Positions 46,001-53,266 of a DNA stretch of 64,000 bases are shown here, in pieces. This stretch comes from Terriglobus sp. TAA 43. GTDB taxonomy: Bacteria; Acidobacteriota; Terriglobia; Terriglobales; Acidobacteriaceae. The translations under genes were made by a program, and so were the position numbers. The DNA is taken from contig NZ_JUGR01000001.1 of the NCBI RefSeq assembly GCF_000800015.1, positions 2,976,001 to 3,040,000 on the forward strand. The letters run 5' to 3'. The notes beneath the pieces are model-generated. The model saw nothing but the letters and a program-made list of their open reading frames with translations, searched no databases and was not told where the DNA came from. How positions within the stretch are numbered: position 1 is the stretch's first letter; the number at the start of each line of letters is the position of its first letter.

Positions 46001-46559
46001 CACCGATGTAGATGCTGTTATCCAGGCCGAACGAGAAGCTTGCCATCGGCGAGGTACGGATGACACCCGGTTCCATCTGAGCAAGGAACAGCGGATTACG
46101 GCCGTTGAGCTGAATGCTCTTGACCTGCTCCTGCGTTACCAACTGGCCCAGTACGGCAGACTCAGTCTGTACGGTGTTCGTGTTGGCTTCCACCACCACG
46201 CTGCTGCCGGCATCGCCGACCTTCATGGATGCATTGACCTGCTTCGGAATCGAAGCGTCGACCTGCACACCGGTGGTCTTGAATGTCTGGAATCCGTTCG
46301 CTTCGACTGTGACGGTATAGCTGCCCGGGCGAACGTTGGGAACGGTGTACTGTCCGCTTTCATTGCTGTTGATGGTCTGCTCAGTGCCCGTCGCCTCATT
46401 GCGAATGGTGACCTTTGCATTCGGCAGCAGAGCGCCGGTTGCGTCGGTCACAGCGCCTGAGACGGATGTGCTGTCGGATTGACCCACTGCGCTAAGCGCG
46501 AGTGGAATCGCGAGTGAGGTCGCAATCAGCGATCTCACAAGGTGGTGTCTTTGGTACAT
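43053..46559 (-). CDS. TonB-dependent receptor-like outer-membrane protein with carboxypeptidase regulatory-like domain (second of three)
   Basis: A 1168-residue Oar-like receptor; ATG at 46559 follows GGAGGCACT. The signal peptide ends near LSAVGQ, then STSVSGAVTDATGALLPNAK is the CarboxypepD_reg-like domain. The plug region has VKSIQLNGRNPLFLAQMEPGV and the barrel ends in FSLRLAF, so the C-terminal Phe is conserved. Relative to the other two receptors it shares order but little sequence beyond these motifs. It is transcribed away from mutS2, and a perfect 18-bp palindrome lies about 120 bases upstream of its start. Ligand is unknown. Confidence 0.88.
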   Translation of the reverse strand: MYQRHHLVRSLIATSLAIPLALSAVGQSDSTSVSGAVTDATGALLPNAKVTIRNEATGTEQTINSNESGQYTVPNVRPGSYTVTVEANGFQTFKTTGVQVDASIPKQVNASMKVGDAGSSVVVEANTNTVQTESAVLGQLVTQEQVKSIQLNGRNPLFLAQMEPGVIRTSPMASFSFGLDNSIYIGGGRNQGALITLDGAPMVRTRSNGTSVGTADVDGTAQVQILSSAYPAEYGRSDGGQVRIVPKSGTSSFHGTAYEYLRNNFFNANTWQRKLPSNSLAIQQHPQAFRYNQYGFNLNGPVYIPGHWNKNKEKLFFLFGQEYVKYVVAETVFNKVPTALMRTGNFSELLTQNQNNIFYSGSQQIYHPYAAGQTKVPYANNIITDPLSPNGIALMNAFPLPNATAATYNWVDSAPNIQDQRKDTLVVDYVPSDAHRIRLTILNYAFKQTSPHNGGYNKLPQKWNRPNQVAVLHYSWNINPSTVNEAIVSVASDHVTIGVDTSSGLYDRTKYGINYPYLFGAATKDLPLKYPTISIPNTTLLDGTPYPSKSGGTVFTVGDNLTKVWGNHTAKFGASAEYAGENNKDQITVSNTPGSTNNQNGRFNFTDSRTGGTTTGIGFSNAALGLFDTYAEIGQRSYTLYRAWAYDAFAQDSWHVTPKLVVEAGIHYSFYNPYYAKWGNQSVFSPKDYNPANAATVSQTTGFVTGTQQQIYNGVVIPGSGFPSIAAGHVNADILANGYSFLFRGYDRQYSPTIKTNFQPRFGITYQVKPGTVIRAGGGRYVQRLGITDNVFTGGNAPFQPAAAVSLGVADNPGGAGTSNQYPQLYSSQAFNYPSPEAYNWNFTIEQELKQLGVLTLSYGGRKGIHLEELLNINQLQPGTLFLASSLLPGSTTTKKNTDSLRPYQGYNAINQATNGGASNYNSLQVNLRRRLTNGLLFGIAYTWSKSLDFGSSNGTKLPNTFDKNLMYGRSDFDRRHVFIANVVYNIDQFNHSSYFINRAVLGHWQISGTLQAQTGAGLGVTTGTDFAGVGSGSGSQYVIMPHATTSSKSFAGQGTTKTWFDTTAYVTSDTVLNSTYAGKFQPRGARNVISGPGFQSYNAALNKSWTLVPGHEATQLTFRAEAFNLANHPTADNPDTGYTSATFGQSKTKGQTYSMDRQFQFSLRLAF

Positions 46560-46682
46560 AGTGCCTCCAAATGAAACAGAAGAGCTTATTCGCAACACAT
46601 ATCCCTGGCGAACTTAAGCCCTACGCGTTCTACGCGGCTGAATTATCAATAGTCAAGCATTCAAAACGCTTTTAACCGAAAA

Positions 46683-46700
46683 ATAGTTATCGATAACTAT
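46683..46700 (-). promoter_or_regulatory. 18-bp perfect palindrome between the second receptor gene and mutS2
   Basis: ATAGTTATC followed by its exact complement GATAACTAT, with a central CG. The core GTTATCGATAAC is like LacI-family operators that control sugar uptake. It lies 124 bases upstream of the receptor start and 105 bases upstream of mutS2. AT-rich promoter-like sequence surrounds it (46640-46760). The regulator is not in the window, and the assignment rests on symmetry alone. Confidence 0.45.
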
Positions 46701-46804
46701 CCCGATTTTCATAGATTTTTACTGATTGCGATAGAAGCGCTCAACCCCTATATCTACGGGCCTTCCATGCCTCCACATTTCAGTAGGCGAAATACAATGG
46801 ACAT

Positions 46805-49264
46805 GTGGCAGAACCTATTTTGATGCGTCAAACGAGCCCCGCCGCGCTGGAATGGCCGCGCTTGCGGGAGCATCTTGCAACCCGAACACAGTCTTCCCTG
46901 GGACGCGCCCGAGTGCTGGCGCTGGAGCCTACTCGCGATCTGCAACTGATCGAACGCGCGCAGACCGTCACTGCGGAGATCCGTCTTTTTCTGATTGCAG
47001 GCGGAGCATTCAGCTTTCACGGCCTCTTCGATGCGAACACGCTGCTGGACAAGTCGCGCATACCCAACGCATCGCTGGAGCCGCTGGAGCTTCGGCGTAT
47101 TGCAGAGCTTGCAGAACACATCGCCGACTGGCGCAGCCTCGTTGTCGAGCCGCCAGATGAGATTCGTGATCGCTGGCCGACGGTCACGGCTATCTCGCAG
47201 CCGGTGGTGCAGACCAACTTCTATCGCCTATTGCAACTGATCAGCGGCAAGATCGAGTCCGATGGTTCTCTCGCGGATTCGGCATCGCCAGAGCTCGCGC
47301 GTATTCGCAAGGCGATGGAACGCCAGCATAAGGCGATTGAAGAAAGCCTGCGTCGTCAGTTGTGCGCGGTAAGTGCCGAGGGCGGCGCGCAGGAAGATGT
47401 GATCACCATTCGTGGTGAGCGATTTGTGATTCCGGTGAAGACGGAGTTTCGTCGTCGCGTGCCGGGCGTTGTCCATGGTTCGTCTTCGTCGGGGCAGACG
47501 GTGTTCGTGGAGCCGATGGAAACCATCGAGCAGAACAATGAATTGGTGCGTCTGCTGGATGAGGAGCAGCAGGAGATTCATCGCATCCTCGTCGCGATGA
47601 CGCAAGCTGTGGGCGAGCAGGCGGGTTCCATCGCGCGTAGTACGGAAGTGCTTGCAGAGATGGAAGCGCATTTTGCCTATGCGAAGTTTGCACAGGAGTT
47701 GGATTGCGTTCGTCCAGTGTTCACTGACGGTAAACCACATGGCGATGATGCTGCGCTCAGCCTTGAGTCGGCGCGTCATCCACTGTTGCAACTTCGCATG
47801 CGCGAGGAACGCACGAAGATTGTGCCGTTAACGCTGAGCCTTCCCGGTGTAGGAAAGCAGCTCATCATCAGCGGCCCGAACACCGGCGGTAAGACGGTCG
47901 CGTTGAAGACGGTTGGTTTGCTGGCGCTGATGGCGCAGGCTGGATTGCCTGTTCCCGCATCGAATGCGCGATTGCCAATCTTCTCGGGCGTGTATGCGGA
48001 TATCGGTGATGCACAATCGATCGAACGCAACCTGTCTACGTTCTCCGCGCACATTTCGCATGTGAACGAGATCGCACGCGAGGCAGACAATCGCGCGTTG
48101 GTACTGCTGGATGAGCTTGGTTCGGCCACCGATCCAGAAGAAGGCGCAGCGTTGGCGGTTGCTATCAGCGAACGTTTCTTAACGCTGGGTGCATGGAGCA
48201 TCATCACAACGCATCTCACGTCGCTGAAGATTTATGCCGCGAAACATGCGGGTGTGGTGAATGCCGCGGTTGGTTTTGATGAACGCACACTCGCGCCCAC
48301 ATACGAATTGCGCATGGGCGTTCCGGGTGCGTCGAGCGGTATCAACATTGCCGAGCGGCTTGGGCTTGAGGCATCCATCATCAAGGCTGCGCGTGCGTCG
48401 GTGACAACACAGTCCGCGGACATCGCCCGCTTTCTCGATGAACTCCACACGCAACTTACGGCCGTTGCGAAAGAGCGCAATGACATACGCCTGCGCGAGA
48501 TGGAAGTGGAGCGCGAGAAGAGTCGCCTGGAAGCCGAAGGCAAGAACGAGCAACACAAACGCGCACGCGAACTGGAGGTCAAACTCGCATCTCTGATGAA
48601 GGAGTTTGAGTACCAGATGCGCGAGAGCGTGAAGTCCATTGAGGACAAGGGCGCGAAGGTTAAGGCTACTGCCGAGGCGGATCGCCGCGTTGCCCGCCTG
48701 AAGCGTGAGTTTCAGGAGAGCTTCAATCAAACGGTTGTGGCCCACGTTTCGGGTGCGGATAAGAAGGATCCCGCAGCGCAACCGCACGTTGTGAATGCCG
48801 TGAGCGCAGGCGACATGGTGCGGCTGAAGTCGATGGGACGCGATGCGAAGGTGGAACGCATCATCGACGATCGCACGTATGAAGTCTCCATTGGCCCAAT
48901 GAAGATGCGCGTGCCGAAGGATGACATTGCACACGTCACTGTCCCCGCACCGCGGCAGTCGCCCATTCAGCATGCGCAAAAACGCGGTATCAAGGTGGTG
49001 GCGCGTGAGCCGGACATGGTGCCGGGCGAGATCAACGTCATTGGTCGCACTGCGGATGAAGCTCGTGACGAAGTGGAACGCTTCCTCGATCAGGCGTTTC
49101 TTGCGGGACGTCCAACGGTGCGCGTCGTGCATGGAACGGGAATGGGAATTCTCCGTCGCAGCCTGCGCGATTATCTACGCAAACATCCGCATGTCGTCAG
49201 CATTGAAGAGCCTCCGTACAACGAAGGCGGCCAGGGCGCAACGCTGGTTCAGTTGCGCCAATAA
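46805..49264 (+). CDS. mutS2: Endonuclease MutS2
   Basis: An 819-residue MutS2 homologue. ATPase core: Walker A in ISGPNTGGKTVALKTVG, Walker B in ALVLLDELGSATDPEEG. A long coiled-coil (about 520-650, rich in Glu/Arg/Lys) follows, then a KOW-like segment (SAGDMVRLKSMGRDAKVERI) and a C-terminal Smr nuclease domain with VHGTGMGILRRSLRDYLRKHP. MutS2 suppresses homologous recombination and, in Bacillus, rescues collided ribosomes. GTG at 46805 is the first start of the frame; ATG at 46823 is equally possible and neither has a strong ribosome-binding site. The gene is convergent with the DUF2235 gene (6 bases apart). Confidence 0.92.
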   Translation: MAEPILMRQTSPAALEWPRLREHLATRTQSSLGRARVLALEPTRDLQLIERAQTVTAEIRLFLIAGGAFSFHGLFDANTLLDKSRIPNASLEPLELRRIAELAEHIADWRSLVVEPPDEIRDRWPTVTAISQPVVQTNFYRLLQLISGKIESDGSLADSASPELARIRKAMERQHKAIEESLRRQLCAVSAEGGAQEDVITIRGERFVIPVKTEFRRRVPGVVHGSSSSGQTVFVEPMETIEQNNELVRLLDEEQQEIHRILVAMTQAVGEQAGSIARSTEVLAEMEAHFAYAKFAQELDCVRPVFTDGKPHGDDAALSLESARHPLLQLRMREERTKIVPLTLSLPGVGKQLIISGPNTGGKTVALKTVGLLALMAQAGLPVPASNARLPIFSGVYADIGDAQSIERNLSTFSAHISHVNEIAREADNRALVLLDELGSATDPEEGAALAVAISERFLTLGAWSIITTHLTSLKIYAAKHAGVVNAAVGFDERTLAPTYELRMGVPGASSGINIAERLGLEASIIKAARASVTTQSADIARFLDELHTQLTAVAKERNDIRLREMEVEREKSRLEAEGKNEQHKRARELEVKLASLMKEFEYQMRESVKSIEDKGAKVKATAEADRRVARLKREFQESFNQTVVAHVSGADKKDPAAQPHVVNAVSAGDMVRLKSMGRDAKVERIIDDRTYEVSIGPMKMRVPKDDIAHVTVPAPRQSPIQHAQKRGIKVVAREPDMVPGEINVIGRTADEARDEVERFLDQAFLAGRPTVRVVHGTGMGILRRSLRDYLRKHPHVVSIEEPPYNEGGQGATLVQLRQ

Positions 49265-49270
49265 CGTTTA

Positions 49271-50362
49271 TCACTTCGGTGGCCATACCGGCTGCGCATA
49301 GGGCAGCACCTCTGTGCGTCCATACGGATTTGGCTTGTTCTTTTGTTGAGCATCCCACTTGAGATTTTCAGGCTGGTATCCCGGACTCAAGGCTGCCGCT
49401 GCGCATCGGTCGAAAACGCTGCTGGCCAGGTGCGACTGGTCTGGCACAGTGCGTCGTTTGGCGACGCCCCACTTCAGCAGACTCCATTCGTCATGTGCCG
49501 CTCCCTCTGCTGAAACTGGGTCAAGATTCTGTATGTACTTGGCTTCTGCGTCGGGAAGAAACTCTAATCCGCATTCCTTCGCCTTGTTCATCATCCATCC
49601 CAGTGTGATGTCTGCCAGATGTGAATCGGCATAGCTGCCGCCCACATCGCAGTGGACTCCGGCAAACCAAACCTGCTCAACGCGTCCATCGTTTGCGAGA
49701 TAGCTTCCGTCTTTCGCGGTCCACAGCGTTGGTTGGAAAGCTGCTCGCCGTTCATCAATGCTCACGGCATGAAAGGCACGGTCCACGCAGTCGCTCAGCG
49801 TGGTGTCCAGGAATCCGTATTCCTTGTCGTTCAGAAAATGGAACATGCCACCGGGAATGCCCAATGCGCCGACTGTATCCCACACGCCGATCATGGCGAT
49901 GTGCACATCCTGCAGATCGTAGGACTGTTTGAGTTGTGCCTTTAGGGCGGCGCGCTTGTCCTTATCGCTTTCACGGTATGCAGCGAAGATCTCGGCAGTG
50001 GTTGCGTTCGACAGGTTCTTTGTCGGAACTCCGAATGCCGCAATCATTCCGCCCACGCTGCGCGCCGTATAAGCTCCGCGACTAAAGCCGAACAGATAAA
50101 TGCTGTCACCCGGATCGTAGACATGCGACAGGAACGAGTAGCAATCCTGCACCTTCTCAAACAGCCCCTGCCCCATGGCACCGCCGGTCAAATGGTCCAC
50201 CGGATTGCCCTTCGTTCCAACGCCGCTGTCGTAGAACTTCAATTGCGTATCGGTGTCCGGTATGGCGCAGTAAATCTTCCAGACGTTGGTGCCCCCACCG
50301 TCATCCGTTACACCCGGCGGGCTGTTCCATGTTCCATCTGCACAAAGGATGATCTTCTTCAT
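49271..50362 (-). CDS. DUF2235 family alpha/beta hydrolase-like protein
   Basis: A 363-residue protein of the DUF2235 (T6SS phospholipase effector Tle1-like) family. ATG at 50362 follows GAGG and opens with MKKIILCADGTWNSPPG. The nucleophile elbow is IYLFGFSRGAYTARSVGGM (G-x-S-x-G variant F-S-R-G), followed by IGVWDTVGALGIPGG and a C-terminal VWFAGVHCDVGGSY with an Asp/His candidate. No signal peptide. Family members hydrolyse phospholipids or remain uncharacterised; some are T6SS effectors, but no VgrG, PAAR or immunity gene is adjacent, so a housekeeping or stress role is equally likely. It diverges from the UBP-type zinc finger gene. Confidence 0.82.
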   Translation of the reverse strand: MKKIILCADGTWNSPPGVTDDGGGTNVWKIYCAIPDTDTQLKFYDSGVGTKGNPVDHLTGGAMGQGLFEKVQDCYSFLSHVYDPGDSIYLFGFSRGAYTARSVGGMIAAFGVPTKNLSNATTAEIFAAYRESDKDKRAALKAQLKQSYDLQDVHIAMIGVWDTVGALGIPGGMFHFLNDKEYGFLDTTLSDCVDRAFHAVSIDERRAAFQPTLWTAKDGSYLANDGRVEQVWFAGVHCDVGGSYADSHLADITLGWMMNKAKECGLEFLPDAEAKYIQNLDPVSAEGAAHDEWSLLKWGVAKRRTVPDQSHLASSVFDRCAAAALSPGYQPENLKWDAQQKNKPNPYGRTEVLPYAQPVWPPK

Positions 50363-50528
50363 TCCGTGCCTCTTCACTGGGGAAAATCTGGTCGCGCACA
50401 TTATGGGTTTGCGAATAAAGCGAATGCAAGGGGAATTGCTACGGGAATTTCTGCACGCTTCGTCGCTCCCTTTGCGATTGCGCCCAAGCATGTGCGCTGC
50501 GGTGATACTGTGGGCGCAGGGAGTTGCT

Positions 50529-50792
50529 ATGCCGCATTGCACACACACGGATGAGATTCAGGATGTTTCACCAAACACCAACGGTTGCGAGGAGTGTTTG
50601 AAGACAGGTGGCCGATGGGTGCATCTTCGTCTATGCCTGACCTGCGGCCATGTAGGCTGCTGCGACCAATCGGTAGGGAAGCATGCCACCAAGCATTTTC
50701 ATGCAACGAACCACGCCATCATGCAATCCATTGAGCCCGGTGAGAGCTGGGGCTGGTGTTACATCGACCAGGTGATGCTCGAGTTCGAATAG
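50529..50792 (+). CDS. UBP-type zinc finger protein
   Basis: An 87-residue protein with the ZnF_UBP pattern: HCTHTD near the start, CEECLKTGGRWVHLRLCLTCGHVGCC, then HATKHFHATNHAIMQSI and WCYIDQVML. In eukaryotes this fold binds the C-terminus of ubiquitin; bacteria lack ubiquitin, and the bacterial members have no established role. ATG at 50529 follows GGAG. It is cytosolic. The next gene starts five bases after its stop, so the two are probably co-translated. Confidence 0.85.
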   Translation: MPHCTHTDEIQDVSPNTNGCEECLKTGGRWVHLRLCLTCGHVGCCDQSVGKHATKHFHATNHAIMQSIEPGESWGWCYIDQVMLEFE

Positions 50793-50797
50793 ACGCG

Positions 50798-51178
50798 ATG
50801 GAAGATCATTCGGATACAGCTTCTGTTCTGGAAGAAATACGCGCGTTGGAACCCATCTTTCATACGCAAGCATTCGGCACGTCGATGGATGATTTTGCGC
50901 GTCGCATGGTCGATGAATACTGGGAGATCGGTGCTTCCGGCGCGCGTTACGATCGCGCCTTCATCCTCAAGCATCTCGCTTCGACACCCCCGGTGGACGC
51001 AAAAGCTGCGGGTTGGATTACTTCACATCATGAGGTCCGGCGTCTTTCTGCTGACACCTTCCTGCTGACTTACAAACTGCAACAGGTGGAACGCGTTACA
51101 TGGCGTTCCACAGTCTGGCGACGCTCCGAACAGGGTTGGCAGATCGTCTTCCATCAGGGAACCGTCATTTCCTCATAG
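50798..51178 (+). CDS. NTF2/DUF4440-like small protein
   Basis: A 126-residue protein with an NTF2/SnoaL-like pattern typical of DUF4440 (LEPIFHTQAFGTSMDDFARRMVDEYWEIGASG, then SADTFLLTYKLQ and GWQIVFHQGTVI). Such cone-shaped folds bind small ligands or act as accessory domains; no catalytic residue can be assigned. ATG at 50798 has no clear ribosome-binding site and probably relies on coupling to the zinc finger gene just upstream. Confidence 0.7.
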   Translation: MEDHSDTASVLEEIRALEPIFHTQAFGTSMDDFARRMVDEYWEIGASGARYDRAFILKHLASTPPVDAKAAGWITSHHEVRRLSADTFLLTYKLQQVERVTWRSTVWRRSEQGWQIVFHQGTVISS

Positions 51179-51201
51179 TGGATCTCATTGCTTCAATTTT
51201 C

Positions 51202-51235
51202 TTGACGTCTCATATGGTTGTATATACAACCATAT
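51202..51235 (+). promoter_or_regulatory. Promoter and 24-bp palindromic operator of the marR operon
   Basis: TTGACG at 51202-51207 is a good -35. With a 17-base spacer the -10 would be TACAAC at 51225-51230. The interval 51212-51235 is a perfect palindrome: ATATGGTTGTAT and its exact complement ATACAACCATAT. Its core, TTGTATATACAA, resembles MarR-family sites. The operator spans the spacer and -10 and should block initiation when occupied. The MarR protein encoded downstream is the obvious binder. Confidence 0.7.
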
Positions 51236-51260
51236 TCAGAAAGCGATCGAAGAGGTGTGC

Positions 51261-51659
51261 ATGCGACTGCTCAAGAGTATTTTCGGATTTCTTTTTGTTC
51301 TAGGTGGACTTGTGTCTGCGCAGGCGCCAGCCAACCCTTCATCACTTCCAACCGTGCCGACAACGAAGGTCCTTGCGATTGGCAGTGTGACTGCTGCCGG
51401 GGCTGGTGCGAACCGCGTAAGTATCATGCCGCAGGAGGTCTCGGCTACGGTGCGGCTTTACCTTGGCGGCAAGATTGACCAGTGGTACGTGCGCAAGGAC
51501 AAGCCAGGAGTGGTGTTCCTGATGAATGTGTCCACTCCCGACGAGGCGCATGAACTGCTGGAGAAGCTGCCGTTGGGGGTGGCCGGCATGATGACATTTG
51601 ATCTGATCCCGGTGGGGCCACTGAGTCCGTTGAATTACCTTCTTCCTAAGGAGAAGTGA
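51261..51659 (+). CDS. Exported small dimeric alpha/beta-barrel-like protein
   Basis: A 132-residue protein with a Sec signal (RLLKSIFGFLFVLGGLVSAQ). The mature part (VRLYLGGKIDQWYVRKD, VVFLMNVSTPDEAHELLEKL, FDLIPVGPLSPL) looks like the dimeric alpha/beta barrel family of muconolactone-isomerase- or YciI-like proteins, which as a rule carry few fixed catalytic residues. ATG at 51261 follows AGAGGTG. It is the first gene of the MarR-controlled pair, so it may modify, bind or respond to the compound that relieves MarR repression. Assignment is moderate. Confidence 0.65.
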   Translation: MRLLKSIFGFLFVLGGLVSAQAPANPSSLPTVPTTKVLAIGSVTAAGAGANRVSIMPQEVSATVRLYLGGKIDQWYVRKDKPGVVFLMNVSTPDEAHELLEKLPLGVAGMMTFDLIPVGPLSPLNYLLPKEK

Positions 51660-51663
51660 AACG

Positions 51664-52068
51664 GTGTTCTGCTATTGCGCGGAAGCGCGCCGCGTTTCTC
51701 GCCTACTCACCGCGAAGTACGATGCGGCGCTGGCGCCGGTGGAACTTACGTCGGCTCAGTTTGAAACGCTCAGCGTGTTGCATGCCATGGAGCGTTGCAG
51801 TGGTCGCGTGCTCGCGCAGAAACTCATGGTCGATAAGACGACGCTATCGCGCAATCTGTGTGGCATGATCAAAGCCGGTCTTGTAGCCGCGAAGGGCTCC
51901 CCCGATGATGCGCGACAGGCGGCCTATTCATTGACACCGGCTGGTCGCCGAAAATTGGCGAAGGCGCAGCCACTTTGGCAGGCGGTCCACGAAGAAATTA
52001 GCCTCCAGCTTGGTTCGCATGCTGCATCCGCGGAGAAAGTGCTCCAGAGGATGGCCGCGGCACTGTAA
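51664..52068 (+). CDS. MarR-family transcriptional regulator
   Basis: A 134-residue winged helix-turn-helix protein. GTG at 51664 follows AGGAGAAG at 51649-51656. The recognition region is LAQKLMVDKTTLSRNLCGMIKAGLVAAKG, and the wing SPDDARQAAYSLTPAGRRKL includes the DxR motif. The N-terminus carries C3 and C5 (FCYCAEARR), a position where several MarR relatives sense oxidants or electrophiles; no experiment supports that here. It lies four bases after the exported protein gene, so both are under the palindromic operator at 51212-51235. Confidence 0.9.
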   Translation: MFCYCAEARRVSRLLTAKYDAALAPVELTSAQFETLSVLHAMERCSGRVLAQKLMVDKTTLSRNLCGMIKAGLVAAKGSPDDARQAAYSLTPAGRRKLAKAQPLWQAVHEEISLQLGSHAASAEKVLQRMAAAL

Positions 52069-52099
52069 CAACATCCCGCGAAACGCTAAGATTGGCTGC

Positions 52100-53266
52100 A
52101 TGAGTAAGCTGCGAACCAGCGCATCGGCGCCCATCACTGTGCAGAGCGAAATCCGCGCCATGAGCGTGTTATGCGAACAGGTGGGCGGCATCAACATGTC
52201 GCAGGGCATCTGCGATACGGATGTTCCTGCGGTTGTGATGGAAGGCGCGAAGGCCGCAATGGACGCGGGCTTCAACATCTACACGCGGCTGGATGGCATT
52301 GCACGTCTGCGTGATGCGGTGGCGGCCGACTGGTCGCGACGCAATGGTGTGCACGTCGATCCCGAACGTGAAGTGCTCATCACCAGCGGTGCTACTGGCG
52401 CGTTTTACTGCGCGGCACGTGGACTGATGGATCCCGGCGATGAAGTCATCCTGTTTGAACCGATGTACGGCTATCACATCTACACTCTGCGTGGCCTCGG
52501 GCTTGAGCCGGTGATTGCACCGCTGGAGTATGGCACCTGGGCCTTGGATGTGGATGCGTTGCGTGCGGTCATCACTCCGAAGACACGCGCGATTGTGTTG
52601 AATACACCTTCGAATCCCTGCGGTAAGGTCTTCACGCGAGAAGAACTGCAGGCGGTTGCAGACATTGCCATTGAGCAGGATCTGTTTGTGCTCTCCGACG
52701 AAATCTACGAGCACTTCATCTATCCCGGCCACACGCACATCAGCATCGCCACGTTGCCGGGAATGAAGGAACGCACGGTCACCATCTCCGGTTTTTCAAA
52801 GACGTACAGCGTAACGGGATGGCGTGTGGGTTATCTGATTGCCGATGCGAAGTGGATACCCGCCATCGGCTTCTTTGCCGACACGGTATACATCTGCGCT
52901 CCTGCGCCGTTCCAACATGGTTGCGCGGCAGGGCTTGAGTTTTTACCACCATCGTTCTACACGGAGCTTGCTGCGGAGCACGATCGCAAACGCGCGCAGA
53001 CCGTAGCTGCGTTGCAGGATGCGGGTCTTACGCCGCATATACCGGATGGCGCGTATTACATCGTTGCCGATGCAACTCCGCTTCATGGAACTACAGCAGC
53101 GGAGAAGGCGCGTGATCTGCTGGCGCGCACCGGTGTCGCTGCAGTTGCGGGTTCCGCGTTCTTTCGCAAGGGCGGTGGCGAGAATCTGTTGCGCTTCTGC
53201 TTTGGCAAACGCGATGCCGATCTGGATGAGGCATGCGAGCGTTTGCGGAGCCTATCAAGCAAATAG
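52100..53266 (+). CDS. Class I/II pyridoxal-phosphate aminotransferase
   Basis: A 388-residue fold type I aminotransferase. The PLP Schiff base is Lys234 in ISGFSKTYSVTGWRVGY, the ring-binding Asp is D200 and Tyr Y203 in LFVLSDEIYEHFIYPG, and SNPCGKVF supplies the Asn. The layout matches the aspartate/aromatic/methionine-type aminotransferases (PatA, MalY or DapL relatives); substrate is unknown. ATG at 52100 lacks a strong ribosome-binding site. It is 31 bases after marR and may be read from the same transcript. It converges on the dihaem cytochrome gene with no gap. Confidence 0.87.
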   Translation: MSKLRTSASAPITVQSEIRAMSVLCEQVGGINMSQGICDTDVPAVVMEGAKAAMDAGFNIYTRLDGIARLRDAVAADWSRRNGVHVDPEREVLITSGATGAFYCAARGLMDPGDEVILFEPMYGYHIYTLRGLGLEPVIAPLEYGTWALDVDALRAVITPKTRAIVLNTPSNPCGKVFTREELQAVADIAIEQDLFVLSDEIYEHFIYPGHTHISIATLPGMKERTVTISGFSKTYSVTGWRVGYLIADAKWIPAIGFFADTVYICAPAPFQHGCAAGLEFLPPSFYTELAAEHDRKRAQTVAALQDAGLTPHIPDGAYYIVADATPLHGTTAAEKARDLLARTGVAAVAGSAFFRKGGGENLLRFCFGKRDADLDEACERLRSLSSK

